The notes under the pieces were generated by a model. That model saw nothing but the letters and a program-made list of their open reading frames with translations. It was not told where the DNA came from and searched no databases. Positions 1 to 10,138 of a stretch of DNA of 31,320 bases are shown here, in pieces. Positions within the stretch are counted from its first letter, which is position 1; each line of letters opens with the position of its first letter. The stretch is taken from contig JBBCJM010000238.1 of assembly GCA_037190175.1 (NCBI GenBank), forward strand, positions 1-31,320, given 5' to 3'. This DNA is from JBBCJM01 sp037190175 (lineage in GTDB: Bacteria > Pseudomonadota > Alphaproteobacteria > Rhodobacterales > Rhodobacteraceae). Both the position numbers and the translations under genes were made by a program.

Positions 1-1986
1 CGCCCGGGCCTCGGGCGAGAAGGGGCCGGGTTCGCGCAGGCTGTCGATCAGCGCCGGCAGGCCGGGGGCCAGGCGGCGGGCCAGCGCCTCGGCCGCGCGC
101 AGCCGGGTCAGGCGGATCGCCGCCGGGTCAGGCACGTGGCCGGCGTCGTGCAGGGTCTGGGCCATGTCGTCGTCGGAGGGCAGGCGCAAGGCCAGCGCGC
201 GGAACGCAGGGTCCAGCGTCGCGTCGAAGGCCACATGGGCCAGCGCGTCCAGCCAGGCCGGGCCGGGGGCGGCGCCTTCGGTCACCATCCGTGCCAGCAC
301 GTCCTTGGCCAGCGCCCGCCCGGCCTCCCACTTGTTGAAGGGGTCGGTGTCGTGGGCCAGCAGGAAGGCGCGTTCCTCGGCGCTCGCCGGCCGGTCCAGG
401 ATCACCGGGGCCGAGAAGCCGCGCAGGATGGAGGGGACGGGTTTCGCCGCCAGCCCGTCGAATGTGAACGATTGTTCGGCTTCGGTCAGCTCCAGCATGG
501 TGGTGGGCACCACCTCGTCGCCGTTGGGGTTCAGCAGGCCCACCGCTACCGGGATCACCCGCGGCGGGCTCGAAGGCTGGCCGGGGGTGGGCGGCGTCTC
601 CTGCCGCAGGGTCAGGGTATAGCTGCCGTCCTGCCAATGGTCCGAGACATGCAGCCGGGGCGTGCCGGCGTCGGTGTACCAGCGCTTGAACTGCGTCAGG
701 TCGCGCCCCGTCGCGTCCTCGAACACCTTCAGCCAGTCCTCGATGGTGGCCGCCTGCCCGTCGTGGCGTTCGAAATAGAGGTCCAGCGCCCGGGCATAGC
801 CGTCATCGCCCACCAGGCGCTTCAGCATCCCGATCACCTCGGCGCCCTTCTCGTAGACCGTCGCGGTGTAGAAGTTGTTGATCTCGACGAAGCTTTCCGG
901 CCGCACCGGGTGGGCCAAAGGCCCGCCATCCTCGCGGAACTGGCGGGCGCGCAGGGTCAGCACGTCCTCGATCCGCTTCACCGGGCCCGAGCGCAGGTCG
1001 GCGCTGAACTGCTGGTCGCGGAAGACAGTCAGCCCCTCCTTGAGGCACAGCTGGAACCAGTCGCGGCAGGTGATGCGGTTGCCGGTCCAGTTGTGGAAAT
1101 ACTCGTGGGCCACGATGGCCTCGATGCGGGCGAAGTCGTCGTCGGTGGCGGTCTCGGGCAGGGCGAGGACGTATTTGGAGTTGAAGATGTTCAGCCCCTT
1201 GTTCTCCATCGCCCCCATGTTGAAATCGTCCACCGCCACGATGTTGAACACGTCCAGGTCGTATTCCCGGCTATAGGTCCGCTCGTCCCAGGTCATGGCG
1301 CGCTTGAGCGAGTCCATCGCCCAGCCGCAGCGATGCTCGTCGCCGGGGCGGACCCAGATGGCGAGGTCTACGGGACGGCCCGAGGCGGTGGTGAAGCGGT
1401 CGCGATGCGCGATCAGGTCGCCGGCGACCAGCGCGAAGAGATAGGCGGGCTTCGGCCAGGGGTCGTGCCATTCCGCCCAGCCCTCGCCCTGCGCGACCGG
1501 GTTGCCGTTCGACAGCAGCACCGGCAAGTCCGACTCGATGCGCACATGGAAGGGCGCCATCACGTCGGGCCGGTCGGGATAGAAGGTGATGCGGCGGAAG
1601 CCCTCGGCCTCGCACTGGGTGCAGTACATGCCGCGCGACATATAGAGCCCTTCCAGCGCGGTGTTGGCCTCCGGCGCGATCTCCACCTCGGTCTCCAGCA
1701 CGAAGCGGCCTTCGGGCAGCAGTGCGGCGGGGATGCGCAGGCCCTTCGGCTCCGGCGTCAGATCCAACGGCTGGCCCTGCACCTGCAATGAGACGAGCCG
1801 CAGCCCCTCGCCGTCGAGCCAGAGGTCCTGCCGGCAGGACTTGGGGGTCAGCACCATCCGCGCCAGCACCCGGGTGTCAGCGGGCGACAGGCGGAAGACC
1901 AGCCGCATCTCCACGACCGTGAAGGGGTAGGGGCGGTAGTCGGCCAGATGCACGGCTTCGGGCGCGGTGGCGGAGGAATCGGACAT
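1..1986 (-). CDS. pepN: Aminopeptidase N, M1 family (3' end beyond window)
   Basis: Zinc metallo-aminopeptidase of the M1 (PepN) family, which removes N-terminal residues from peptides in the cytoplasm. The first 662 codons are present; the C-terminal part lies beyond the left edge (the family is about 850-880 residues). The substrate-anchoring GAMEN motif is at residues 258-262, the zinc site HEYFH at 294-298 (Glu295 catalytic) and the third zinc ligand Glu317 in KEGLTVF. A VYEKGAEV segment carries the expected catalytic Tyr. All are close to the E. coli PepN positions. The ATG at 1986 is preceded by AGGAG with a 6-nt spacer, and the protein begins MSDSSATAPEAVHLADYRPY. It lies 65 bp downstream of cinA on the same strand and may share its transcript. 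No signal peptide. Family call is very secure; only the unseen C-terminus is unknown. Confidence 0.96.
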   Translation of the reverse strand, partial: MSDSSATAPEAVHLADYRPYPFTVVEMRLVFRLSPADTRVLARMVLTPKSCRQDLWLDGEGLRLVSLQVQGQPLDLTPEPKGLRIPAALLPEGRFVLETEVEIAPEANTALEGLYMSRGMYCTQCEAEGFRRITFYPDRPDVMAPFHVRIESDLPVLLSNGNPVAQGEGWAEWHDPWPKPAYLFALVAGDLIAHRDRFTTASGRPVDLAIWVRPGDEHRCGWAMDSLKRAMTWDERTYSREYDLDVFNIVAVDDFNMGAMENKGLNIFNSKYVLALPETATDDDFARIEAIVAHEYFHNWTGNRITCRDWFQLCLKEGLTVFRDQQFSADLRSGPVKRIEDVLTLRARQFREDGGPLAHPVRPESFVEINNFYTATVYEKGAEVIGMLKRLVGDDGYARALDLYFERHDGQAATIEDWLKVFEDATGRDLTQFKRWYTDAGTPRLHVSDHWQDGSYTLTLRQETPPTPGQPSSPPRVIPVAVGLLNPNGDEVVPTTMLELTEAEQSFTFDGLAAKPVPSILRGFSAPVILDRPASAEERAFLLAHDTDPFNKWEAGRALAKDVLARMVTEGAAPGPAWLDALAHVAFDATLDPAFRALALRLPSDDDMAQTLHDAGHVPDPAAIRLTRLRAAEALARRLAPGLPALIDSLREPGPFSPEARA

Positions 1987-2051
1987 CGGCGGCTCCTGCA
2001 ACTCTCGCCCCCGAAACTGGCCCGGCCTTGGCCGCGACGCAACCCGTGGGC

Positions 2052-2525
2052 TCAGGGCTCCGCCAGCCCCTGCGCCAGCAGCGCCAGCGCGCGGTCGCGG
2101 GCGGCGGCGCGCACCGCGGCGCGGCCGGGGGCGCCGAACTCCACCGTCTCGGCCCGCGTCGCGCCGCCGCGGCGGGCCAGCGCGAAGCAGACCCGCCCCT
2201 CGGGCTTGAACTCCGAGCCGCCGGGGCCGGCGATGCCGGTGATCGAGACCGCGAGGTCGGAAGCCGAACGGGCCAGCGCGCCCTCGGCCATCTCGCGCGC
2301 CACCTGCTCGCTCACCGCGCCATGGGCGGCGAGGGTGGCGGCGGAGACCCCCAGCATCGCCTGCTTCGCCGCGTTGGAATAGGTGACGAAGCCGCGGTCG
2401 AACACGTCCGACGATCCGGCGATGTCGGTCAGCGCCGCGGCCACCATGCCGCCGGTGCAGCTTTCCGCCGTGGCGATGCGCCAGTCCCGCGCCCGGGCGG
2501 CGGACAGGATGGCCGCCGCGCTCAT
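2052..2525 (-). CDS. pncC: CinA-family nicotinamide-nucleotide amidohydrolase (PncC-type)
   Basis: A 157-residue stand-alone CinA C-terminal domain. This family deamidates nicotinamide mononucleotide to nicotinic acid mononucleotide in the pyridine nucleotide salvage cycle. Visible signatures are AESCTGG at residues 20-26 (Ser22 the expected nucleophile) and SITGIAGPGGSEFKPEG, the family's second conserved block. The N-terminal molybdopterin-binding-like domain of full-length CinA is absent, as in many proteobacteria. The start ATG at 2525 overlaps the pgpA stop in an ATGA arrangement, so translational coupling is likely; longer in-frame extensions run back through pgpA and are not real. It is the third gene of the ispDF-pgpA-cinA unit. 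Family assignment is firm; the enzymatic role is by homology. Confidence 0.93.
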   Translation of the reverse strand: MSAAAILSAARARDWRIATAESCTGGMVAAALTDIAGSSDVFDRGFVTYSNAAKQAMLGVSAATLAAHGAVSEQVAREMAEGALARSASDLAVSITGIAGPGGSEFKPEGRVCFALARRGGATRAETVEFGAPGRAAVRAAARDRALALLAQGLAEP

Positions 2526-3007
2526 CGCCCCAGCACCCCGTGCCAGAAGCCCGCCAGCAGCACCGCGACCAGCGCGGCCAGCAGGCCGGCGATGATGTCG
2601 TCCAGCATCACGCCCAAGGTGCCGCCCTTGCGGTCGGCCCAGCCCACCGGCCCGGGCTTCCAGATGTCGAACAGGCGGAACAGCAGGAAAGGCGCCACCC
2701 AGGCCGGCCAGGGCAGGCCGGCCACGCCCGCGTGCCAGAGCCCGAAGGACATGGCCGAGAAGGCGATCCACTGTCCCGCCACCTCGTCGATCACCACCTC
2801 GGACGGATCCTCGTCGGGCCGGCCAGCCAGATAGCGTGCGCAGGACCAGAAGCCGAGCCCGATGGCCGCCAGCGTCGCCAGCGCCACCAGCGGGAAGCCC
2901 CCGGCCAGATGCAGCCCCGCGCCGACCGCGATGGCCGCGGCCGAGGCCCAGGTGCCCGGGGCGGGGCGCAGATAGCCGATGCCGCCCACCGTCACGACCC
3001 AGTTCAT
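2522..3007 (-). CDS. pgpA: Phosphatidylglycerophosphatase A
   Basis: Integral membrane lipid phosphatase that converts phosphatidylglycerol phosphate to phosphatidylglycerol in phospholipid synthesis. The 161-residue protein shows the family signatures in order: GGIGYLRPAPGTWAS near the N-terminus, DPSEVVIDEVAGQW in the middle, FRLFDIWKPGPVGWADR, and GGTLGVMLDDIIAGLLAA near the C-terminus. Several hydrophobic segments (about residues 22-55, 82-92, 104-112 and 135-155) fit an inner-membrane protein. Its ATG overlaps the ispDF stop as ATGA, and its own stop overlaps the cinA start in the same way, so the three genes are tightly coupled. Length is typical for the family. Confidence 0.95.
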   Translation of the reverse strand: MNWVVTVGGIGYLRPAPGTWASAAAIAVGAGLHLAGGFPLVALATLAAIGLGFWSCARYLAGRPDEDPSEVVIDEVAGQWIAFSAMSFGLWHAGVAGLPWPAWVAPFLLFRLFDIWKPGPVGWADRKGGTLGVMLDDIIAGLLAALVAVLLAGFWHGVLGR

Positions 3008-4131
3008 CGGCCCACCAAAGTCGCCGTAGCCATCGCCGCGATCCCCTCTTCCCGCCCCGTGAAGCCCAGCCGTTCCGAGGTCGTGGCCTTCACACTGACC
3101 CTAGCCGCTTCGATCCCCATGATCGCCGCCAGCGCCGCCTGCATCGCTGCGGCATGAGGCCCCACCTTCGGCCGCTCGCAGATCAGCGTCACGTCGGCAT
3201 GGGCGATGCGGTAGCCCCGTTCGGCGGCCAGCCCCGCGGCATGGGCCAGGAAGATGCGGCTCTCGGCCCCTTTCCATTGCGGGTCCGAGGGCGGGAAGTG
3301 GCGGCCGATGTCGCCCGCCGCCAGCGCGCCGTAGATCGCGTCGGTCAGCGCGTGCATCCCCACGTCGGCGTCGGAATGGCCCACCAGCCCGGCATGATGC
3401 GGCACCTGCACCCCGCAGAGCCAGACATGATCCCCAGGGCCGAAGGCGTGCACGTCGAAGCCGTTGCCCACCCGCACGTCCATCGCTTGCCGCCCCCGCA
3501 GGATCGCCTCGGCCCGGGCGAAATCGGCCGGGACCGTCAGCTTCAGGTTCTCCTCGTCGCCCTCGACGATGGCCACGTCAAGCCCCGCGGCGCGCGCCAC
3601 CTCCACGTCGTCGGCCGCGCCGCCGGGATGGGCGCGGTGGGCGGCGAGGATGGCGGGAAGGCAGAAGGCCTGCGGGGTCTGGGCGCGGTAGAGGCCCGCG
3701 CGGTCCTGCGTGCCCCGGACCAGCCCGCCGGCCCCCCGCCACAGCGCATCGGTGACGGGCAGGGCGGGGGCGGCGCCGGGGTGCGTCCGCAGCGCCTCCA
3801 GCAGGCGGGCGACCAGCGCGGGGCCGACCAGCGGCCGGGCGGCGTCATGGATCAGCACGGTGTCGATCCCCGAGCCCTCCAGCGCCTCCAGCGCCTTGCG
3901 CACCGAGTCCTGCCGCGTGGCCCCGCCCTCCACCAGTTCCACCCCGAGGCCCGTGGCCAAAGCCCGGTCCCCCGGGTGGATCGCCATCACCAGCCGCTCC
4001 GCCACCCCGGCCAGCGCCTGCACCGCATGGGCCGCCACCGGGCGGCCGGCGAGGTCACGCCATTGCTTGGGGATCTCCCCGCCCATGCGGGTGCCGCGCC
4101 CGGCGGCCACGATGACGGCGGCGATGCGCAT
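3004..4131 (-). CDS. ispDF: Bifunctional IspD/IspF, MEP isoprenoid pathway
   Basis: Fusion of 2-C-methyl-D-erythritol 4-phosphate cytidylyltransferase (IspD, about residues 1-215) and 2-C-methyl-D-erythritol 2,4-cyclodiphosphate synthase (IspF, about 220-375), two non-consecutive steps of the MEP isoprenoid pathway. The IspD half has the nucleotide-binding start AAVIVAAGRGTRMG, the PKQW motif, LIHDAARPLV and RAQTPQAF. The IspF half has GNGFDVHAFGPGD and GHSDADVGMHALTDAI with metal-binding Asp/His residues, and KATTSERLGFTGREEGI. The fusion is common in alphaproteobacteria. The ATG at 4131 follows a strong GGAGG with a 6-nt spacer. First gene of the minus-strand ispDF-pgpA-cinA unit and divergent from dusB. 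Confidence 0.97.
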   Translation of the reverse strand: MRIAAVIVAAGRGTRMGGEIPKQWRDLAGRPVAAHAVQALAGVAERLVMAIHPGDRALATGLGVELVEGGATRQDSVRKALEALEGSGIDTVLIHDAARPLVGPALVARLLEALRTHPGAAPALPVTDALWRGAGGLVRGTQDRAGLYRAQTPQAFCLPAILAAHRAHPGGAADDVEVARAAGLDVAIVEGDEENLKLTVPADFARAEAILRGRQAMDVRVGNGFDVHAFGPGDHVWLCGVQVPHHAGLVGHSDADVGMHALTDAIYGALAAGDIGRHFPPSDPQWKGAESRIFLAHAAGLAAERGYRIAHADVTLICERPKVGPHAAAMQAALAAIMGIEAARVSVKATTSERLGFTGREEGIAAMATATLVGR

Positions 4132-4316
4132 GAGATCCCTCCGCAGAACGGGCCACGCCTAACCCTTGCCGCGGCGCCTGACAATAAGGCAGATCGCCCC
4201 CGTAGTCTGCACAATATTTGGGCAATGCCCGGCAATTCGCCAGATCGCAGACCCGCCCCTTTGCCCTCAAGCCGCTTTGGCCCTAGATGGAGCCCGACCG
4301 CCCAAGGAAAAGGCAG
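4132..4316. other. Divergent ispDF / dusB regulatory region
   Basis: Non-coding stretch between ispDF (minus) and dusB (plus). It holds the dusB promoter described separately and the ispDF Shine-Dalgarno GGAGG. An AT-richer patch lies around 4210-4240, with two copies of GGCAAT about 10 bp apart. I could not identify a convincing sigma70 promoter for ispDF here. Confidence 0.5.
4261..4289 (+). promoter_or_regulatory. Putative sigma70 promoter of dusB-ntrBC
   Basis: TTGCCC (4261-4266), 17-bp spacer, TAGATG (4284-4289), predicting a start of transcription near 4296. The -10 box overlaps the upstream ATG at 4287, so that ATG would not be in the mRNA. This supports the ATG at 4317, which has AAGGA (4304-4308) 8 nt upstream, as the true dusB start. 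Found by eye. Confidence 0.55.
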
Positions 4317-5285
4317 ATGCCCACGCCCCCCGCCTTCGACCTGCCCGCGCCGCCGGTGATCCTCGCGCCGATGGCGGGCATCACCGACCCGGCCTTCCGC
4401 CGCGCGGTGGCCCGCTTCGGCGCCGGGCTCACGGTGTCCGAGATGGTGGCATCGGCCGAGGTGCTGGCCGATCGGCCCGAGGCCAAGGCGCGCGCCGCCG
4501 GGGTGGCCGCGGGCGAGGCGGTGCAGCTGGTGGGGCGCGAGCCGGGGGCCATGGCCGAGGCGGCGCGGCTGGTGGAAGGGCAGGGCGCGCGGATCATCGA
4601 CATCAACATGGGCTGCCCCTCGCGCCGGGTGACCACCGGAGCCTGCGGCGCGGCGCTGCTGGAGGACCCCGACCGGGCGCTGGCCATCATCGAGGCGGTG
4701 GTGGGCGCGGTCTCGGTGCCGGTGACGCTGAAGACCCGGCTGGGGTGGGACGAGACGCGGCTGACCGCTCCCGTGCTGGCCAGACGGGCCGAGGCCGCCG
4801 GCATCGCCATGGTCACGATCCACGGCCGCACTCGCTGCCAGTTCTACCAGGGCCGGGCCGACCATGCCGCCATCGCCGCGGTGCGGGCGGCGGTGGGGAT
4901 CCCGGTCATCGCCAATGGCGACATCGCCGATCCTTCGGCTGCCGCGGCGGCCCTGAAAGCCTCCGGCGCGCAGGGGGTGATGGTGGGGCGGGGGGCTCAG
5001 GGCCGCCCTTGGGTGCTGGCGCAGATCGCCCATGCGCTCTACGGCACCCCGGCGCCCGTGGTGCCCACCGGCGAGGCGCTGGCCGACCTGGTGGTGCAGC
5101 ATTACGAAGAGGCGCTGGCGCATTACGGCCCGGCGCTGGGCGCACGCGTGGTGCGCAAGCATCTGGCCTGGTATCTCGACGCGGCCGGGGCGGCGCGCGG
5201 CCCGGTGCTGACCGCCGACAGCCCGCGGCAGGTGATCGCCCATCTGCGCGCAGCACTCGCCAGCCCCGAGCGGGAGGCCGCATGA
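4317..5285 (+). CDS. dusB: tRNA-dihydrouridine synthase (DusB/NifR3)
   Basis: FMN- and NADPH-dependent enzyme reducing specific uridines in the tRNA D-loop. The 322-residue TIM-barrel protein shows APMAGITD (17-24), INMGCPSRRV with catalytic Cys110 in TTGACGAAL shortly after, LKTRLGWD, TIHGRTRCQFYQG, IANGDI and the phosphate-binding GRGAQGRPW. I chose ATG 4317 because it has AAGGA 8 nt upstream and a plausible promoter just before it; the in-frame ATG 4287 would add 10 charged residues and lies in the promoter's -10 box. This gene is nifR3 of Rhodobacter, first in the nifR3-ntrB-ntrC operon; its stop overlaps the ntrB ATG by four bases. Confidence 0.96.
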   Translation: MPTPPAFDLPAPPVILAPMAGITDPAFRRAVARFGAGLTVSEMVASAEVLADRPEAKARAAGVAAGEAVQLVGREPGAMAEAARLVEGQGARIIDINMGCPSRRVTTGACGAALLEDPDRALAIIEAVVGAVSVPVTLKTRLGWDETRLTAPVLARRAEAAGIAMVTIHGRTRCQFYQGRADHAAIAAVRAAVGIPVIANGDIADPSAAAAALKASGAQGVMVGRGAQGRPWVLAQIAHALYGTPAPVVPTGEALADLVVQHYEEALAHYGPALGARVVRKHLAWYLDAAGAARGPVLTADSPRQVIAHLRAALASPEREAA

Positions 5286-6388
5286 CCGCCTATCGCGCGC
5301 CCTATCCGGTTCCCGGGGTGATCTGGGCCTCGCTGCCGCTGCCGGCGCTCTTGATCGACGCGCAGGGTCGGATCGCCGAGGTGAACCCGGCGGCGGAGGC
5401 CTTCCTGAACGCCTCGGTCAAGTCCTTGAAAGGCCAGCCGGTCTGGGATCGCCTCTATATCGACGCCCCGATGGAGGAGGCGCTGGCCCGGGTGCGGCAG
5501 AACCGCGCGCCGCTGACGATCAACGACGCGCATCTGACCACGGGCGAGCGGCCCCCGGTGCCCTGCGCCGTGCAGGTGGCGCCGATGCACGACAACCCCG
5601 GCATCGTGATGCTGCTGATCCACCCGAACGAGGTCGCCGGGCGGATGGGCCGCGGCGTGGCCTCCAAATCCGCGGCCAAATCCGCCGTGGGCATGGCCGA
5701 GATGCTGGCGCACGAGATCAAGAACCCGCTGGCCGGCATCACCGGGGCGGCGCAGCTGCTGGCGATGGGGCTGAACCCCGAGGACCGCGAGCTTGCCGAC
5801 CTGATCGTGGAGGAAAGCCGGCGGATCGTGAAGCTGCTGGAACAGGTGGAACGCTTCGGCGACCTGCGCCCGCTCGAACGCCGCGCGGTCAACCTGCACG
5901 ACGCGCTGGACCGCGCCCGCCGCTCGGCCCTTGTGGGCTTCGCCGCGCGGATGACGATCGTGGAGGACTACGACCCCTCGCTGCCGCCCACCTATGCCGA
6001 CCCCGACCAGCTGATGCAGGTGTTCCTGAACCTCATCCGCAACGCCGCCGAGGCCGCGGGCGCGCAGGGCGGCACCATTCGTCTGCGCACCTATTACGAC
6101 CTCAGCCTGCGGCTGCGCCGCCGCGACGGGCCGGGCCGGCCGCTGGCCCTGCAGGTCGAGGTCATCGACGACGGGCCGGGCATTCCGCCCGAGATTGCGA
6201 ACAACGTCTTCGAACCCTTTGTTTCGGGAAGGGAAAACGGCACGGGCCTTGGGCTCGCGCTGGTCTCGAAGATCATCTCCGACCACGAAGGCTGGATCGC
6301 CGCCGATTCGGTCCCCGGTCGCACCGTGTTCCGCGTGAGCCTGCCCGTGGCCACGCGCGAGGAAGGTGCCGACAGCCCGGAAAGCTGA
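5282..6388 (+). CDS. ntrB: Nitrogen-regulation sensor histidine kinase NtrB
   Basis: Cytoplasmic histidine kinase/phosphatase that, with PII, sets phosphorylation of NtrC according to nitrogen status. 368 residues. A PAS-like sensor domain covers about 15-115 (LIDAQGRIAEVNPAAEAFL). The dimerisation/phosphoacceptor region contains MLAHEIKNPLAG with His144. The ATPase domain carries an N box (FLNLIRNAAEAA), G1 (DDGPGIP), an F box (FEPFVSGREN) and G2 (GTGLGLALV). No membrane segments. The start ATG overlaps the dusB stop (ATGA), giving translational coupling; a much longer in-frame extension through dusB is not real. ntrC follows 18 bp downstream. Corresponds to nifR2 of Rhodobacter capsulatus. 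Confidence 0.96.
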   Translation: MTAYRAPYPVPGVIWASLPLPALLIDAQGRIAEVNPAAEAFLNASVKSLKGQPVWDRLYIDAPMEEALARVRQNRAPLTINDAHLTTGERPPVPCAVQVAPMHDNPGIVMLLIHPNEVAGRMGRGVASKSAAKSAVGMAEMLAHEIKNPLAGITGAAQLLAMGLNPEDRELADLIVEESRRIVKLLEQVERFGDLRPLERRAVNLHDALDRARRSALVGFAARMTIVEDYDPSLPPTYADPDQLMQVFLNLIRNAAEAAGAQGGTIRLRTYYDLSLRLRRRDGPGRPLALQVEVIDDGPGIPPEIANNVFEPFVSGRENGTGLGLALVSKIISDHEGWIAADSVPGRTVFRVSLPVATREEGADSPES

Positions 6389-6406
6389 CAGCAAGGAGCA
6401 AGGCCG

Positions 6407-7774
6407 ATGGACGGCACCGTTCTGGTGGCAGACGACGACCGCACCATCCGCACGGTGCTGACCCAGGCGCTGACGCGGGCGGGGTGCAAGGTGCACGCCA
6501 CCTCCTCGCTGATGACGCTGATGCGCTGGGTCGAGGAGGGCAAGGGCGACCTGGTGATCTCGGACGTGATCATGCCCGACGGCAACGGGCTGGACGCGCT
6601 GCCGCGGATCGGCCGGCTGCGGCCCGGGCTGCCGGTCATCGTGATCTCGGCGCAGAACACCATCATGACCGCGATCCAGGCCACCGAGGCCGCGGCCTTC
6701 GACTATCTGCCCAAGCCCTTCGACCTGCCCGACCTGATGAAACGCTCGGCCCGGGCGCTGGAGATGAAGCGGCGGGCGCCCATGGCGCAGGCCGCCCCGG
6801 TGCGCGAGGCGGGCGAGGACCTGCCGCTGGTGGGGCGCACGGCGGCGATGCAGGCGCTGTACCGGCTGGTCGCCCGGGTGATGAACACCGACCTCGCGGT
6901 GCTGATCACCGGCGAGTCGGGCACCGGCAAGTCCTTGATCGCGCGGGCGATCCACGATTTCTCCGACCGCCGCAGCCAGCCCTTCGTGGTGGCGCAGGCC
7001 TCGGATCTGGCGGGGATCGAGGGGCCGGCGCAGCTTCTGGCCCGCGCCCGCGGCGGCAGCCTGGTGTTCGACGAGGTGGGCGACTACGACGACGAGGCCC
7101 AGGCCCGCATCGTGCGGATGCTGGATCTGGCCGCCGACCATGCGCCCCGGGTGATGGCCACCAGCCAGATCGACCTGGCCGCGCGGATGGAGGCGGGCAA
7201 GTTCCGGCAGGACCTCTACTACCGCATCGCCGGCGTGACCCTGCACGTCCCGGCGCTGCGGGAACGGGTGGACGACATTCCCCTGCTGGCCGACCACTTC
7301 ATGGCGCGGGCCGAGCGCGAACAGGGCTCCACCCGCAAGCTTTCGGCCGAGGCGCGCGAGCTGGTGCGCAGCTATTCCTGGCCCGGCAACGTGCGGCAGC
7401 TGGAGAACACGCTGAAACGCCTCATGGTCACCTCGTCGGAGCCCGAGATCGCCCGGGCCGAGGTGGAGGCGGTGCTGGGCAGCCAGCCGGCGCTGGAACC
7501 GCTGCGCGGCGGCGGGGAGGGCGAGAAGCTTTCGGCCAGCGTTGCCCGCCACCTGCGGCGGTATTTCGACCTGCACGGCGGGCAACTGCCGCCCCCGGGC
7601 GTCTACCAGCGGGTGCTGAAGGAGGTCGAGGCGCCGCTGATCGAGATCGCGCTGGACGCCACCGCCGGCAACCAGGCCCGCTGCGCCGACCTGCTGGGCA
7701 TCAACCGCAATACCTTGCGCAAGAAGATCACCGATCTGGATATTCGCGTGACTCGCCGCCGCAAGCTGATGTAA
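6407..7774 (+). CDS. ntrC: Nitrogen response regulator NtrC, GAFTGA-less type
   Basis: DNA-binding response regulator of nitrogen assimilation. 455 residues: receiver domain 1-115 with Asp53 (SDVIMPD) as phosphoacceptor and Lys103; AAA+ domain about 138-370 with Walker A GESGTGKS (169-176) and Walker B LVFDEVGD (219-226); C-terminal Fis-type helix-turn-helix (NQARCADLLGINRNTLRKKI). The loop that normally carries GAFTGA, needed to touch sigma54, is missing: only about 42 residues separate Walker A and B, against about 60 in enteric NtrC. Rhodobacter capsulatus NtrC is known to share this trait and activates sigma70 promoters, so this protein probably does too. SD AAGGAGCAAGGCC precedes the ATG. 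Member of the dusB-ntrB-ntrC operon (nifR1). Confidence 0.95.
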   Translation: MDGTVLVADDDRTIRTVLTQALTRAGCKVHATSSLMTLMRWVEEGKGDLVISDVIMPDGNGLDALPRIGRLRPGLPVIVISAQNTIMTAIQATEAAAFDYLPKPFDLPDLMKRSARALEMKRRAPMAQAAPVREAGEDLPLVGRTAAMQALYRLVARVMNTDLAVLITGESGTGKSLIARAIHDFSDRRSQPFVVAQASDLAGIEGPAQLLARARGGSLVFDEVGDYDDEAQARIVRMLDLAADHAPRVMATSQIDLAARMEAGKFRQDLYYRIAGVTLHVPALRERVDDIPLLADHFMARAEREQGSTRKLSAEARELVRSYSWPGNVRQLENTLKRLMVTSSEPEIARAEVEAVLGSQPALEPLRGGGEGEKLSASVARHLRRYFDLHGGQLPPPGVYQRVLKEVEAPLIEIALDATAGNQARCADLLGINRNTLRKKITDLDIRVTRRRKLM

Positions 7775-7894
7775 AACCGCCACAGGGGGCGTGGCGCCAT
7801 CGTCGCTGGCCCAAGATGTGGGGGTGCGGCGGCCTTGGGCCCGGTCCCCTTGGGGGTATGGCGCGTGGCCGTGACGGCGGAAGGCAACAGGGTG

Positions 7895-10129
<2,235 letters not shown>

Positions 10130-10138
10130 GAGGGACCA

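Noticed and set aside
136..1791. 551-codon plus-strand frame opposite pepN
   Set aside because: Antisense to clear M1 peptidase motifs; low-complexity translation without family features.
2836..4359. 507-codon plus-strand frame opposite ispDF
   Set aside because: Antisense shadow; ispDF is fully supported on the minus strand.
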